Origin: Bacteroidia bacterium
GTDB lineage: Bacteria; Bacteroidota; Bacteroidia; Cytophagales; Cyclobacteriaceae
Assembly (NCBI GenBank): GCA_030425425.1
Contig: JAUIAO010000002.1
Span: 62,001-126,000, forward strand
Direction: 5' to 3'
Length of the DNA: 64,000 nucleotides
Under the pieces are notes generated by a model. The model was not told where the DNA came from. It saw nothing but the letters and a program-made list of their open reading frames with translations, and did no database searches. This document shows positions 16,166 through 25,151 of the stretch, piece by piece. A program made the translations under genes and the position numbers. How positions within the stretch are numbered: position 1 is the first letter of the stretch; each line of letters opens with the position of its first letter.

Positions 16166-17961
16166 ATTGGGAATCTGCACCATGTGCGAGGATCCACATT
16201 AAAATCATCTAAATGAAAACTAGGAGCGATTCTCTCTCTTTTCCATTGATTGATTGACCACAGTCTGAAAAACTTATTGATCCATTGTTTCAGTAGTTCA
16301 GTATCAGTCCATTTTTCTTTGAGAAAATCAAAGACCTCAAGAGGTGATTTTTTATTTCTGATTGCTTCCACTTCAATATCAAAAAGCACTTCATAAGGCA
16401 TCAGGTCATCTTCGTCAGTTTGATGTTGGTCCTGCGGCCTGAGCTCGGCAGTAGGTGATAAGCTATTAACGTATTTGAGTCCAGAGTACCCCAGCTCTTT
16501 TTCGGCATATTGAAGCCACTGTAGTACAAAATGCTTATCCACTGCAGCAATCGGGGAGATACTTCCGCTTGTGTCTCCATCCATTGTCGCATAACCTACA
16601 TCTCCTTCGCTTCGGTTGCTGGTAGAAAGCAGCAGGCATTTTTTGATGTTCGTCAGCATCCAAATGATCGGTGATCGAGCCCTGGCTTGTATATTCTGCA
16701 AAGCGATATCATCTGTTTCCCATGAAAGCTCGCGCTCAAGTACCTTTTCAATAGACCGAGTGTACTGTTGTACTTCCTCGTCGATAGTCCAATGGTAAAA
16801 ATGAGCACCAATGCTTTCCGCTAAGTTTTTTGCTGAAGTGAAAGTAGCTTTGGATGAGTTTTTTGTTCCCTGATAGGCTGTAAAAAGAATTTGTCCTACA
16901 ATTTGCTGGACAGTCCCTTCATTCAATTCTATTCCCGATTTTCTTCGGAATTCCTCAAATCCTAATTCCTCAATTCCGTTTCTAACCACTTCAGCTACCA
17001 GAACAGCTATACTACTGGAATCAGCGCCACCGCTTAAAGAAAGTACAAATCCTTTGCTTCTGCTTTTGCGCATATAATCAAAAAGTGCCAGAGAAGCAGC
17101 TTTAGAGAATTCCTGAATGGGTTTATGACTGTCGTCTCTGATTTCACTTATAGAATTTTCAGGGTTATCAAAATCTATTGCTGTTGCCAACACTTTGTAA
17201 TCCTGGAAACTCAAACGCTTGTTTTTACCTCTCAAAACTCCATTTTGAGCGATCAATACATCGCCATCATAGATCATTCTGCCTGATTCATTACCAAGTA
17301 AATTGGCATAGAGATAAGTGCAAGAGAATGTTTCCGAACTTTTGACCACCAATTCTTCCCGGAAGTCAGCCTTGTGAAAGGCAAAATGACTGGCTGATGG
17401 ATTCATGATCAGATCTACATTGCTATTGATCAGGTGGCAGGCCGGTCTATCTGCTCTCCAGGCATCTTCACAAATCTCAAATCCAATTTTAAGACCTTGA
17501 TGATTTACAGTAATGTGTCCAAAAGGAACTTGTTTTCCATGAATTTCAAGATGTTCCACTCGTCCACTTTCCCATGGCGAAAACCATCTTGGCTCATAAT
17601 GAACACCATCATTGGCCAGCTTCTGCTTGGCATAAATCCCAATTACTTCCAGATCAAATACAAAAGCCGATACATTATATACATGCTCCTCATATATGAA
17701 GGGAAAACCAATGGTAACAGCTATGTTTTTCGTTAGGGGAATGATTTCTAAAAACTTTTCAAATGATTTTTTTGGAAGCCAATTGCTTAGAAACATGTCT
17801 TCACAACCATAACCAGTAATACTCAGTTCGGGCAGACACAAGATACTCACACCCTCATTTCGGGCCTCTTCAATTGCCCGATCTATATTGCTGAGATTGT
17901 TGGCCCAATCCATCGGAATCTGGTTGAGACAAGCACCACCTATTTTGAGTATTCTGCTCAC
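16117..17961 (-). CDS. nadE: Glutamine-dependent NAD+ synthetase
   Basis: The 614-residue enzyme joins a nitrilase-type glutaminase domain to an ATP-pyrophosphatase synthetase domain and makes the last step of NAD biosynthesis. The glutaminase triad is visible as Glu45 (LPELSITG), Lys114 (YAKQKL) and Cys164 (FEICEDAW). The synthetase P-loop is SLSGGADSSS around residues 308-317. Length matches bacterial two-domain NadE. It follows rnc directly without a gap and is the last gene of acpP-fabF-rnc-nadE. Its 3' end is duplicated at 15227. Confidence 0.96.
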   Translation of the reverse strand: MSRILKIGGACLNQIPMDWANNLSNIDRAIEEARNEGVSILCLPELSITGYGCEDMFLSNWLPKKSFEKFLEIIPLTKNIAVTIGFPFIYEEHVYNVSAFVFDLEVIGIYAKQKLANDGVHYEPRWFSPWESGRVEHLEIHGKQVPFGHITVNHQGLKIGFEICEDAWRADRPACHLINSNVDLIMNPSASHFAFHKADFREELVVKSSETFSCTYLYANLLGNESGRMIYDGDVLIAQNGVLRGKNKRLSFQDYKVLATAIDFDNPENSISEIRDDSHKPIQEFSKAASLALFDYMRKSRSKGFVLSLSGGADSSSIAVLVAEVVRNGIEELGFEEFRRKSGIELNEGTVQQIVGQILFTAYQGTKNSSKATFTSAKNLAESIGAHFYHWTIDEEVQQYTRSIEKVLERELSWETDDIALQNIQARARSPIIWMLTNIKKCLLLSTSNRSEGDVGYATMDGDTSGSISPIAAVDKHFVLQWLQYAEKELGYSGLKYVNSLSPTAELRPQDQHQTDEDDLMPYEVLFDIEVEAIRNKKSPLEVFDFLKEKWTDTELLKQWINKFFRLWSINQWKRERIAPSFHLDDFNVDPRTWCRFPILSSGFQEELNELLRK

Positions 17962-18708
17962 TTATTCAATTTTTAATTCTTCGAGCGTTTTTTGAGCTGC
18001 CGCTTGTTCTGCTTTTTTCTTGCTGAATCCAAAGCCTTTGCTCATTCCATCTTCATCAATGAATACCTGTGCTACAAACTGCTTATCGCGAGCATCATCA
18101 TTAGACTGGATAATCTCAAAACGGATGTTTTTATTTTCTCGCTGTGACCATTCAATAATTTTACTTTTATAATTTGTAGTGGTCTGAGACAATTCTTCAA
18201 AGTCAAAATGAGGAGAGATCAGCCGGTTTTCAATAAATTTTTTTGTAAATCGAAATCCCTGATCCAGATAGATTGCTCCAATAAGTGCTTCGAGCGAGTC
18301 ACCATAAACTGATTTATGAGAAACCGGGGATCCTTTGGTTTTATGGTATTTGACCAGGGCACTCAGGCCAATTTTTTTAGAGAGATTATTTAGTGATTCT
18401 CGATTCACAATTTTGCTTCGTAGCTCAGTAAGAAAACCTTCTTCTTTAAATGGAAATCTTTTAAAGAGCATTTCTGCTACAATCATTCCCAGAATAGAGT
18501 CTCCCAGGTATTCTAATCTCTCATAAGAATCCCTGATTCCATTCGGGTTCAGTTCCGCAGCACTTACATGCCTTGTAGCACGTTCGTATAGGTTAAGATT
18601 GTGCGGTCTTTTGCCCGTTACAATTTTATATTTTTTGTAAAGCTCTCTGTCTTTGTGAGAAAGGAGGTAAAGAAGATATCCGTGTGTTTTTCTGAATATG
18701 GACGGCAC
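17962..18708 (-). CDS. rnc: Ribonuclease III
   Basis: The 248-residue protein has the RNase III signature ERLEYLGDSILG (residues ~63-73) with the catalytic acidic residues, a second acidic site in YGDSLEALIGAIYLDQG, and a C-terminal double-stranded RNA-binding domain ending FSKKKAEQAAAQKTLEEL. It processes rRNA and other structured RNAs. The start overlaps the fabF stop by one base (TAATG), so translation is coupled. The acpP-fabF-rnc order is a standard arrangement. Confidence 0.96.
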   Translation of the reverse strand: MPSIFRKTHGYLLYLLSHKDRELYKKYKIVTGKRPHNLNLYERATRHVSAAELNPNGIRDSYERLEYLGDSILGMIVAEMLFKRFPFKEEGFLTELRSKIVNRESLNNLSKKIGLSALVKYHKTKGSPVSHKSVYGDSLEALIGAIYLDQGFRFTKKFIENRLISPHFDFEELSQTTTNYKSKIIEWSQRENKNIRFEIIQSNDDARDKQFVAQVFIDEDGMSKGFGFSKKKAEQAAAQKTLEELKIE

Positions 18709-19961
18709 TACCCGTTGTATTTGCCAAAAACTATTGATGCGTTGTGCCCACCAAAACCAAAAGTATTACTGATAGCGACATTCACTTCTCTTTCCTGAGC
18801 CTTGTTGAAGGTCAGATTGAGTTTTGGGTCAATATCCGGATCATCAGTGAAATGATTGATCGTAGGAGGCACAATACCTTTATAAACTGCCATCAAAGTG
18901 GCAACACTTTCCACAGCACCTGCTGCTCCTAGTAAATGTCCAGTCATCGACTTGGTGCTGCTGATATTCATCTTGTATGTATGCTCACCAAAAACCTTCT
19001 GAATGGCCTTGATCTCACCAGAGTCACCCAGTGGTGTAGATGTGCCGTGAGTGTTGATGTAATCAACATCACTCAGATTTAGATTGGCGTCTGAAAGCGC
19101 TTCATTCATAACCAACACTACACCTTCACCTTCTGGGTGAGGAGCAGTAATGTGGTATGCGTCTGCTGACATTCCTGCGCCCAGCACTTCAGCATATATT
19201 TTAGCGCCTCGTGCTTTAGCATGTTCCAGGTCTTCGAGTACAAGAGCTGCAGATCCTTCACCAAGTACAAAACCATCACGATCTTTATCAAACGGTCTGG
19301 AAGCTGTTGCTGGATCATCATTTCTTTCTGAGAGGGCTTTCAGTGCATTGAAGCCACCGATACCTGATTCATTCACGGCAGCCTCAGAACCACCAGCTAT
19401 GATTGCATTGGCTTTTCCTAGCCTGATGTAATTGAAAGCATCTGTGAGCGCATTGTTAGAGGAGGCGCATGCAGATACAGTAGCGAAATTCGGACCTCTG
19501 AATCCGTATTTTATCGAAATGAGACCTGGAGTAATGTCCAGGATCATTTTAGGAACAAAAAATGGATTGAATCTAGGTGTACCATCGCCTTGAGCAAAAC
19601 CCATGACTTCATTTTGGAAAGTAGTAAATCCACCGATTCCACTACCCCAGATTACACCTATTCTATCTTTGTTTAATCCATCATGAAGCAATCCAGCATC
19701 CTGAACTGCCTCGTCTGTTGCCACTATGCCATAGTGACTATTCGGATCCATTTTTCTGGCTTCTTTTCGGTCTATGTAGTCAAGGGCATTGAAATCTTTG
19801 ACTTCACAGGCGAACCTGGTGCGGAATTTTTCCGCATCGAATCGAGTTATAGGAGCGGCACCACTAACGCCTTCAGCAAGTGCTTTCCAAAAATCATTTT
19901 TGTTGTTTCCTAAAGGTGTTACTGCACCGATTCCTGTAACTACGACTCTTTTCAATTCCAT
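18708..19961 (-). CDS. fabF: 3-oxoacyl-[acyl-carrier-protein] synthase II
   Basis: The 417-residue condensing enzyme has Cys165 in TVSACASSNN, the first histidine in INTHGTSTPLGD, and the second in MTGHLLGAAGA, completing the Cys-His-His triad. It elongates acyl-ACP with malonyl-ACP in fatty-acid synthesis. The gene lies 35 bases downstream of acpP, its carrier substrate, and is coupled to rnc. Length and motifs are normal for FabF. Confidence 0.97.
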   Translation of the reverse strand: MELKRVVVTGIGAVTPLGNNKNDFWKALAEGVSGAAPITRFDAEKFRTRFACEVKDFNALDYIDRKEARKMDPNSHYGIVATDEAVQDAGLLHDGLNKDRIGVIWGSGIGGFTTFQNEVMGFAQGDGTPRFNPFFVPKMILDITPGLISIKYGFRGPNFATVSACASSNNALTDAFNYIRLGKANAIIAGGSEAAVNESGIGGFNALKALSERNDDPATASRPFDKDRDGFVLGEGSAALVLEDLEHAKARGAKIYAEVLGAGMSADAYHITAPHPEGEGVVLVMNEALSDANLNLSDVDYINTHGTSTPLGDSGEIKAIQKVFGEHTYKMNISSTKSMTGHLLGAAGAVESVATLMAVYKGIVPPTINHFTDDPDIDPKLNLTFNKAQEREVNVAISNTFGFGGHNASIVFGKYNG

Positions 19962-19996
19962 AAAATGGGATCTAAATAAATAATATTAATCTAAGA

Positions 19997-20233
19997 TTAT
20001 TTTACGTTTTCTTCCAGGTATGAGATTGCCTGACCAACTGTAGCGATGTTTTCAGCTTGATCGTCAGGGATAGAGATGTTGAATTCCTTCTCAAACTCCA
20101 TGATCAACTCTACTGTATCCAACGAGTCAGCTCCAAGGTCGTTAGTAAAACTAGCTTCAGGAGTAACTTCTGATTCTTCAACACCTAATTTGTCAATGAT
20201 GATTGACGTTACTTTTTGTGCTATTTCTGACAT
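19997..20233 (-). CDS. acpP: Acyl carrier protein
   Basis: The 78-residue acidic protein carries the phosphopantetheine site [12 protein letters not shown] with Ser37 and otherwise matches AcpP throughout. It carries growing acyl chains for FabF and the other fatty-acid synthesis enzymes. It is the first gene of the acpP-fabF-rnc-nadE run and is divergent from the IPExxxVDY-family gene, sharing a ~126-base intergenic promoter region. Confidence 0.97.
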   Translation of the reverse strand: MSEIAQKVTSIIIDKLGVEESEVTPEASFTNDLGADSLDTVELIMEFEKEFNISIPDDQAENIATVGQAISYLEENVK

Positions 20234-20338
20234 TTCCGTAATATTTAGTTAAAAATCCAGTGCAAAGAAATACATTCTAACTTTTAAAATCAAAACTATT
20301 TATAAGGCTAATATTCTTACATCCATGTGACGATTTTG

Positions 20339-20346
20339 TACTTTTG
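20339..20346 (+). promoter_or_regulatory. -7 box for the IPExxxVDY-family gene
   Basis: TACTTTTG matches TAnnTTTG exactly. It lies 13 bases before the ATG at 20360, which predicts a very short 5' leader and supports that start over the in-frame ATG at 20327. No clear -33 box is seen. Confidence 0.5.
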
Positions 20347-20359
20347 CCACTTTGGTTCA

Positions 20360-20794
20360 ATGAAGAAAAAACTCGAGGAAATATCTACTTATTATCCCAT
20401 GGATTTCGATCTATTTGGGATTATTTCTCCAGCCAAAGAGTATAAACTGGCCTGGCATCTGAACCAATTGCAAGATTTTCATCTGGTAAAAATCGACGAT
20501 ATTAAAATTGATTTTGCGAAGAACAAGCAGATTAGAGTATCCTCCCTGGCCGAGGTGGGAAAATACAGATACATCTACTTACTTAAAAATAAACTTATAG
20601 CATCCAACATTACTTCCACTCAATATTTGCTTCCAGATTTACAACAATTCGATTATTTATTGAAGTTATCATCGGAAACGGAAGAAAATTGGGCGAAGGA
20701 ATTATTTTTGCGGCTTAAAGATGTGGCAGTCATAGACTACTGTGTGCAGCTAGAAGTAGCCAAACTTAAAATGAAAGATAATTTGGTATTCTAA
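20360..20794 (+). CDS. IPExxxVDY-family protein
   Basis: The 144-residue protein matches a Bacteroidota family named for a C-terminal motif, here degenerate as LKDVAVIDYCVQLEVAKLKMKDNLVF. The N-terminal part (DFDLFGIISPAKEYKLAWHLNQ) is also typical. It has no signal peptide or membrane segment. Function is unknown; it sits between acpP and pyk as in several relatives. The start at 20360 is favoured by the promoter box just upstream. Confidence 0.82.
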   Translation: MKKKLEEISTYYPMDFDLFGIISPAKEYKLAWHLNQLQDFHLVKIDDIKIDFAKNKQIRVSSLAEVGKYRYIYLLKNKLIASNITSTQYLLPDLQQFDYLLKLSSETEENWAKELFLRLKDVAVIDYCVQLEVAKLKMKDNLVF

Positions 20795-20876
20795 GTCTAT
20801 TTCGAAACTTTATTGAAATAGAGATGAATATTTTAGATTTTCCTCAGATACATAGAATTAATACACAATTACAATA

Positions 20877-22310
20877 ATGAAGCAAAAGCCATTTAAAAAG
20901 ACCAAAATAGTAGCGACGATTGGTCCTGCAAGTAGGAATAAAGAAACTTTGAGAGAGTTGATCAAAGCTGGAGCCAACGTATTCAGGCTGAATTTTTCTC
21001 ATGGTACTCATGATGATCACCAGAAAACAATAGAAATGGTAAGGGAACTGAACGAAGAACTGGGCACAAACATAGCCTTGCTTCAGGATCTTCAGGGACC
21101 AAAAATCAGAGTGGGTAAGGTAGAAAATGATGGAGTTCCGATTTCACCGGGGCAAGAATTGATCATTACCACTGAAGAAATGCTCGGTACCAGTGAGAAG
21201 GTAAGTACTGTATATCAGGGACTAGCTCAGGATGTGAAACCTGGTGATACCATTTTGGTAGATGATGGCAACATAGAGCTAAAAACCATCAAAGTAGAAG
21301 GTAATGATGTTTACACAGAAGTGATTCATGGTGAATTGCTGAAATCGAGAAAGGGAATCAACTTGCCAAACTCCAACGTTTCTGCCCCTTCGATGACCGA
21401 AAAAGATATTGCAGATCTGGAGTTTGCTTTTCAGTTTGACCTGGAATGGGTAGCACTATCTTTTGTAAGAAGAGCCAGTGATATTCGTGATATCAAGGAA
21501 CGAATAGAAAAAGCAGGGGTGAGCACCAAAGTCATCGCCAAAGTAGAAAAGCCAGAAGCGATTGATAATCTTTTTGAGATCATCTCTGAAACTGACGGAG
21601 TGATGGTAGCTCGTGGTGACCTGGGTGTAGAAGTTCCTTCGGAAATAGTGCCTTTGCTGCAGAAAAGAATGGTGAAAATGTGTAATAGAATGGGTAAGCC
21701 GGTAATCATTGCCACACAGATGATGGAAAGCATGATCGAAAACCCACGACCTACACGAGCAGAAACGAATGATGTAGCCAATGCCGTGTTTGACGGAGCA
21801 GATGCTCTCATGCTCTCAGCTGAATCTGCTGCTGGTAAATTTCCTGTTCAAGCTGTGAAACAGATGGCCAATACCATTGTGGCAATAGAAAAAGATTCTA
21901 CCAGGATCTATTCAAAATATCAGGATGAATTAGTTGGGTCATCTACACGAATGAACGATATCTTAGTAAGATCTGCTTGCCGGATGAGTGATCAGGTAGG
22001 AGCAAAGGCACTGATCGGGATGACTAAGACCGGGTATACAGGCTACAGGTTGGCCATGCACCGACCAAAAGCCAATATTTATTTATTTACTAATCAGAAG
22101 CATTTGCTAAGACAAATGAACCTTGTTTGGGGAGTGACAGGCTTCTATTATGATAAGACTGAAGGAATAGATGATACGCTCAAGCATATAGAAGAGGATC
22201 TGGTAGACAGTGGATTGCTGGAAAAAGGTGATGTTTTCATCAATACAGCCAGTATGCCAATGCACTGGGAAGGACATACCAATATGCTTAGGGTGAGCGT
22301 AGTTGAGTAA
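20877..22310 (+). CDS. pyk: Pyruvate kinase
   Basis: The 477-residue enzyme converts phosphoenolpyruvate and ADP to pyruvate and ATP. Motifs include TKIVATIGPASRN at the start, FRLNFSHGTHDDH, and the active-site block AKVEKPEAIDNLFEIISETDG with MVARGDLGVE. The C-terminal regulatory domain is present. A short hairpin (TCTATTTC / GAAATAGA, 20796-20822) separates it from the upstream gene, and a strong terminator follows at 22332, so it is probably monocistronic. Confidence 0.97.
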   Translation: MKQKPFKKTKIVATIGPASRNKETLRELIKAGANVFRLNFSHGTHDDHQKTIEMVRELNEELGTNIALLQDLQGPKIRVGKVENDGVPISPGQELIITTEEMLGTSEKVSTVYQGLAQDVKPGDTILVDDGNIELKTIKVEGNDVYTEVIHGELLKSRKGINLPNSNVSAPSMTEKDIADLEFAFQFDLEWVALSFVRRASDIRDIKERIEKAGVSTKVIAKVEKPEAIDNLFEIISETDGVMVARGDLGVEVPSEIVPLLQKRMVKMCNRMGKPVIIATQMMESMIENPRPTRAETNDVANAVFDGADALMLSAESAAGKFPVQAVKQMANTIVAIEKDSTRIYSKYQDELVGSSTRMNDILVRSACRMSDQVGAKALIGMTKTGYTGYRLAMHRPKANIYLFTNQKHLLRQMNLVWGVTGFYYDKTEGIDDTLKHIEEDLVDSGLLEKGDVFINTASMPMHWEGHTNMLRVSVVE

Positions 22311-22331
22311 GAGATTTTAAGTAGAAAACGA

Positions 22332-22363
22332 AAGGCCAATCTGTTAGCAGGTTGGCCTTTTTT
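22332..22363 (+). terminator. Rho-independent terminator of pyk
   Basis: AAGGCCAATCTG pairs with CAGGTTGGCCTT (one G-U) around a TTAG loop and is followed by T6. It lies about 20 bases after the pyk stop. Confidence 0.9.
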
Positions 22364-22395
22364 GATGGATTTTAACCTAATAATCGAAAGTAATA

Positions 22396-22863
22396 TTACC
22401 CGACTAGTTCTTTCACCAATACTTCAGAGTTCATGGTGATTTTAGACTTGATGGAGTTAGAGATCAAGCAAGCTTTTTCAGATTTCTCCAATACTCGCAT
22501 GGCCTTATCACGATCCTTTTCATTTTTGATAGTGATGACGGGCTCCAGTATAACTTCAGAGACTACAAACCGCTTATCCTCTTTGTCCAGAATACCTTTC
22601 GAATTACAAGAGAAATTGGAGAACTCCAATTTAGAGTACTCTGCAATGGCCAGGAATGTTGTCATCAAACAGCTACTCACTGAAGCCGTAAACAAGTGCT
22701 CAGGTGACCAGATGCCAGGATGTCCTTTCTCAAATTGTGGGGGAGTGGCTACCTCAATGCAGGTCTGACCTGTTGGGGCAGCCTCTCTGAGTTCTGGTGA
22801 GCACATCAATCCTTTGCGCTCCTGATTCCAATTGATCTGTACATTATATTCGTGCGCTTCCAT
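22396..22863 (-). CDS. OsmC-family peroxide reductase
   Basis: The 155-residue protein has the two OsmC cysteines, one in ASVSSCLMTTFLAIAE and the other in EKSEKACLISNSI, plus the family's WSPEHLFTAS segment. OsmC/Ohr proteins reduce organic hydroperoxides with a cysteine pair. The motif set fits the OsmC/YhfA side rather than Ohr. It is convergent with pyk. The 41-bp repeat array lies upstream of its start. Confidence 0.9.
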   Translation of the reverse strand: MEAHEYNVQINWNQERKGLMCSPELREAAPTGQTCIEVATPPQFEKGHPGIWSPEHLFTASVSSCLMTTFLAIAEYSKLEFSNFSCNSKGILDKEDKRFVVSEVILEPVITIKNEKDRDKAMRVLEKSEKACLISNSIKSKITMNSEVLVKELVG

Positions 22864-23031
22864 ATTATTGTTTTTTTAGCTAATGTACGAGACAGACTCA
22901 CATAGGTCAGTAATGAATGTTACAATGTGCAAACCAATAAACATGTTTGTTATAGTCAATGAAAGTGTACTGAACTGATTCATTAAATGATCTACATGTT
23001 AGTAGATAGATGTTAAATGACTGCTGCATGA

Positions 23032-23277
23032 TTGCAACAAGCTTTCGGGATTACAAGATTCCTTGCCCAGACTTGCAGCAGGTTTTCTTGAAGGTTTGAC
23101 AATTCGCTGAAGGTTGCAGGAGCGTTTCTTGATCTCAAGAATTGTTCCGCAAGATTGCAGGAGGGTTTCTGGAAGCATGTTTTTCTTCCTGAAGATTGCA
23201 GGAGGATTTCTTGAAAATGTGATGAGCCGCTGCAAGTTGCAGGAGGGATTCTAGGATGCATTGATGCACCGGCTAAG
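23032..23277. repeat. Six-unit degenerate 41-bp tandem array
   Basis: Units begin with TTGCA at 23032, 23073, 23114, 23155, 23196 and 23237, exactly 41 bases apart each time. The best units share the core TTGCAGGAGGNTTTCTTGAA and end in C-C/G-C-T-G-A/C-A-A-G/A, leaving ~13 variable bases. The period is not a multiple of three, so the ORFs that cross it on the minus strand are not a repeat protein. The rest of 22864-23410 shows only a short CATGC-AGA-GCATG dyad near 23341. The role is unknown. Confidence 0.88.
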
Positions 23278-23410
23278 TGGAGAATCTGCTACACTTCTAT
23301 GCTCTGATCATTTCGTTTGATCTATTTTTTTGAATACCACCATGCAGAGCATGGCGGGAACGGGGGAATCAATCGTTTTGGTTCAAGTAATCTGCTTACC
23401 TGTCTGAAGT

Positions 23411-24109
23411 TTACTTTGGAAGCTGTTTGACTAAATCTTCTATAGCTTTCGCCAATATAAAGTGATAGGGAATCGGTTCCACGGCAATGTTTGTTGCAAG
23501 CTGAAAACCAGCAATGCCTATAGTTGCATTATTGATTTCGAATTTCTCATCATGCTTGTATTTGCCCACATAGCGAGCGATTTTTTTCCCTTCACTATCT
23601 CCGATTTTTATTTCAACTCTAACTTGCGGACGAATTCTAATTCTCTCAGTTCCTGTCGTAATCCCTTCATTCTCACCTTTAGTACTAGAAACAACAGAGC
23701 CCGTAGGATTTTCAATATGGATACTAATATCCACATATTGCTCACTGTTGCCTTTTTTGGCTGCTTTTTTAATCGAATTGATTGGAAAACCCATGAGGGA
23801 ATATTGTACGATTCCTTCCAGTCGATCAGCATCGGGAATAGTTAAAATGGTAGAATCGTTAATCATTTGCTGGACCATCTGAAAGGACTCTTTGTAGATC
23901 TGAGTAGCTTTTTCATTTTTAAGCTGCATGGCCAGCGCATAGGTCGTCTTTGAATCCAACTCCATGAGGTTACTCATATCCGGATCTAGCATGATTAGAA
24001 ATCTGACTACAGGAGTTTCTACAGGTTTAAGACTCTGGGCGGACAGAGAAGAGCTACCAACGGATAAAATTATAAGCGCTGTAAAAACTGAAAGAAAATG
24101 ATTTTTCAT
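23411..24109 (-). CDS. Hypothetical exported protein
   Basis: I do not recognise this 232-residue protein. It has a clear signal peptide (MKNHFLSVFTALIILSVGSSSLSAQ) and then a soluble region with a helical part (residues ~45-110, including MQLKNEKATQIYKESFQMVQQM) and a strand-rich part (YVDISIHIENP, RIRIRPQVRVEIKIGD) ending in an amphipathic helix. It is probably periplasmic or surface-attached. It lies between the 41-bp array and the hairpin-repeat array and has no operon partner. Confidence 0.7.
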   Translation of the reverse strand: MKNHFLSVFTALIILSVGSSSLSAQSLKPVETPVVRFLIMLDPDMSNLMELDSKTTYALAMQLKNEKATQIYKESFQMVQQMINDSTILTIPDADRLEGIVQYSLMGFPINSIKKAAKKGNSEQYVDISIHIENPTGSVVSSTKGENEGITTGTERIRIRPQVRVEIKIGDSEGKKIARYVGKYKHDEKFEINNATIGIAGFQLATNIAVEPIPYHFILAKAIEDLVKQLPK

Positions 24110-24132
24110 GAGGTTTTGTTAAGTTGAATTTA

Positions 24133-24909
24133 AAGATAATCATCGTTTGAGCAATTCTTTGCCTCTGTTAGTATTGTGACTGGCAGATTGTCTCATATCT
24201 CCGGATGGTGAAAGGCACGACCGGAGGCAAGAGCCAAAAAAGGAAACGACTTTCTCTATTTTTTCTTGAACACGAGCGACACGCTCGCGCCAGCTAGGTG
24301 AGATTTTTCCATTAGTTATCTATTCATTTTATTAATTGGATCACTCAGGAGAGTAGAATAACTTGTTCACGGCATCTCGTCCGTTGGTGAAAAACACCAA
24401 CGGAGGCAAAGGGGGATTCTCTACTCCAAGTGATTGCAGCAGTGAGTTTGGATGATTGTGCCCGTGTTGTGTCTCCTGACCAACACGCTTGCTACAGAGA
24501 GATTTTTCCATTAGTTATCTATTCATTTTATCAATTGGATCACTCTGGAGGATAGCATAACTCGTTCACGGCATCTCGTCCGTTGGTGAAAAACACCAAC
24601 GGAGGCAAAGGGGGATACTCTACTCCAAGTGATTGCAGCAGTGAGTTTGGATGATTGTGCCCGTGTTGTGTCTCCTGACCAACACGCTTGCTACAAAAAG
24701 AAAGATTTTTCCATTAGTTATCTATTCATTTTATCAATTGGATCATTCTGGAGGATTGAATAACTCGTTCACGGCATCTCGTCCGTTGGTGAAAAACACC
24801 AACGGAGGCAAGGATAATGATCGTTTGATCAATTCTTTGCCTCTGTCAGTGTTGTGACTGGCAGATTAGCTCATATCGTCCGATGGTGAAAAACACCAAC
24901 GGAGGCAAG
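24133..24909. repeat. Hairpin-repeat array flanked by ~95-bp direct repeats
   Basis: CCGTTGGTGAAAAACACCAACGG, a perfect 9-bp stem with a 5-base loop, occurs at 24381, 24580 and 24783, with a variant at 24880 and a diverged form at 24201. The first three lie in tandem units of 199 and 203 bases that also share a GATTTTTCCATTAGTTATCT stretch. The two outer hairpins sit in ~95-base direct repeats (about 24133-24228 and 24812-24909) containing TTTGTGACTGGCAGATT-like sequence. No ORF spans the array. Its right edge cuts straight into an HTH gene remnant. Confidence 0.85.
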
Positions 24910-24913
24910 GGAT

Positions 24914-25069
24914 TTCCTGATTGGGAACGCTGAGGATTACCTAAAGGATAAAAGCGTCTTAAAACGTATCAATGACATTATGTCCCTGAAAGATCAGGAC
25001 AAAGACCACATCCTTAAAACTGTAGATGCCCTGCTCCGGGATGCTAAAGCCAGGGCGGCTTATTCATAG
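24914..25069 (+). pseudogene. C-terminal remnant of an HTH (XRE-type) regulator
   Basis: The frame encodes 51 residues beginning FLIGNAEDYLKDKSVLKRI and ending LLRDAKARAAYS before TAG. The layout (YLIGN, then KDKSVLKRINDIMSLKDQDKDHILKTVDALL) is that of the tail after the DNA-binding domain in Bacteroidota XRE-family regulators. The HTH itself and any start codon are missing; the hairpin array occupies the place where they should be. A hairpin follows the stop, as for a former gene end. Confidence 0.7.
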
Positions 25070-25070
25070 A

Positions 25071-25100
25071 AAAAGCCCTCATATCTCTGCAAGGGCTCTT
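25071..25100 (+). terminator. Terminator of the former HTH gene
   Basis: AAAAGCCCT pairs with AGGGCTCTT across a 12-base loop immediately after the remnant's stop codon. The 3' side is followed by a T/C-rich run. Confidence 0.55.
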
Positions 25101-25151
25101 CCTTATTCTCTCCCAAAACTGCTTGTTTGGGAAGTTACTCAACTTAAACAC

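Noticed and set aside
23032-23277. Possible CRISPR array or repeat protein (two minus-strand ORFs of 78 and 82 codons)
   Set aside because: Repeats are too degenerate, the variable part is only ~13 bases, no cas gene is near, and a 41-base period shifts frame at each unit.
24651-24857. 68-codon ORF in the hairpin array
   Set aside because: It is built from the repeat unit itself and has no start context or family match.
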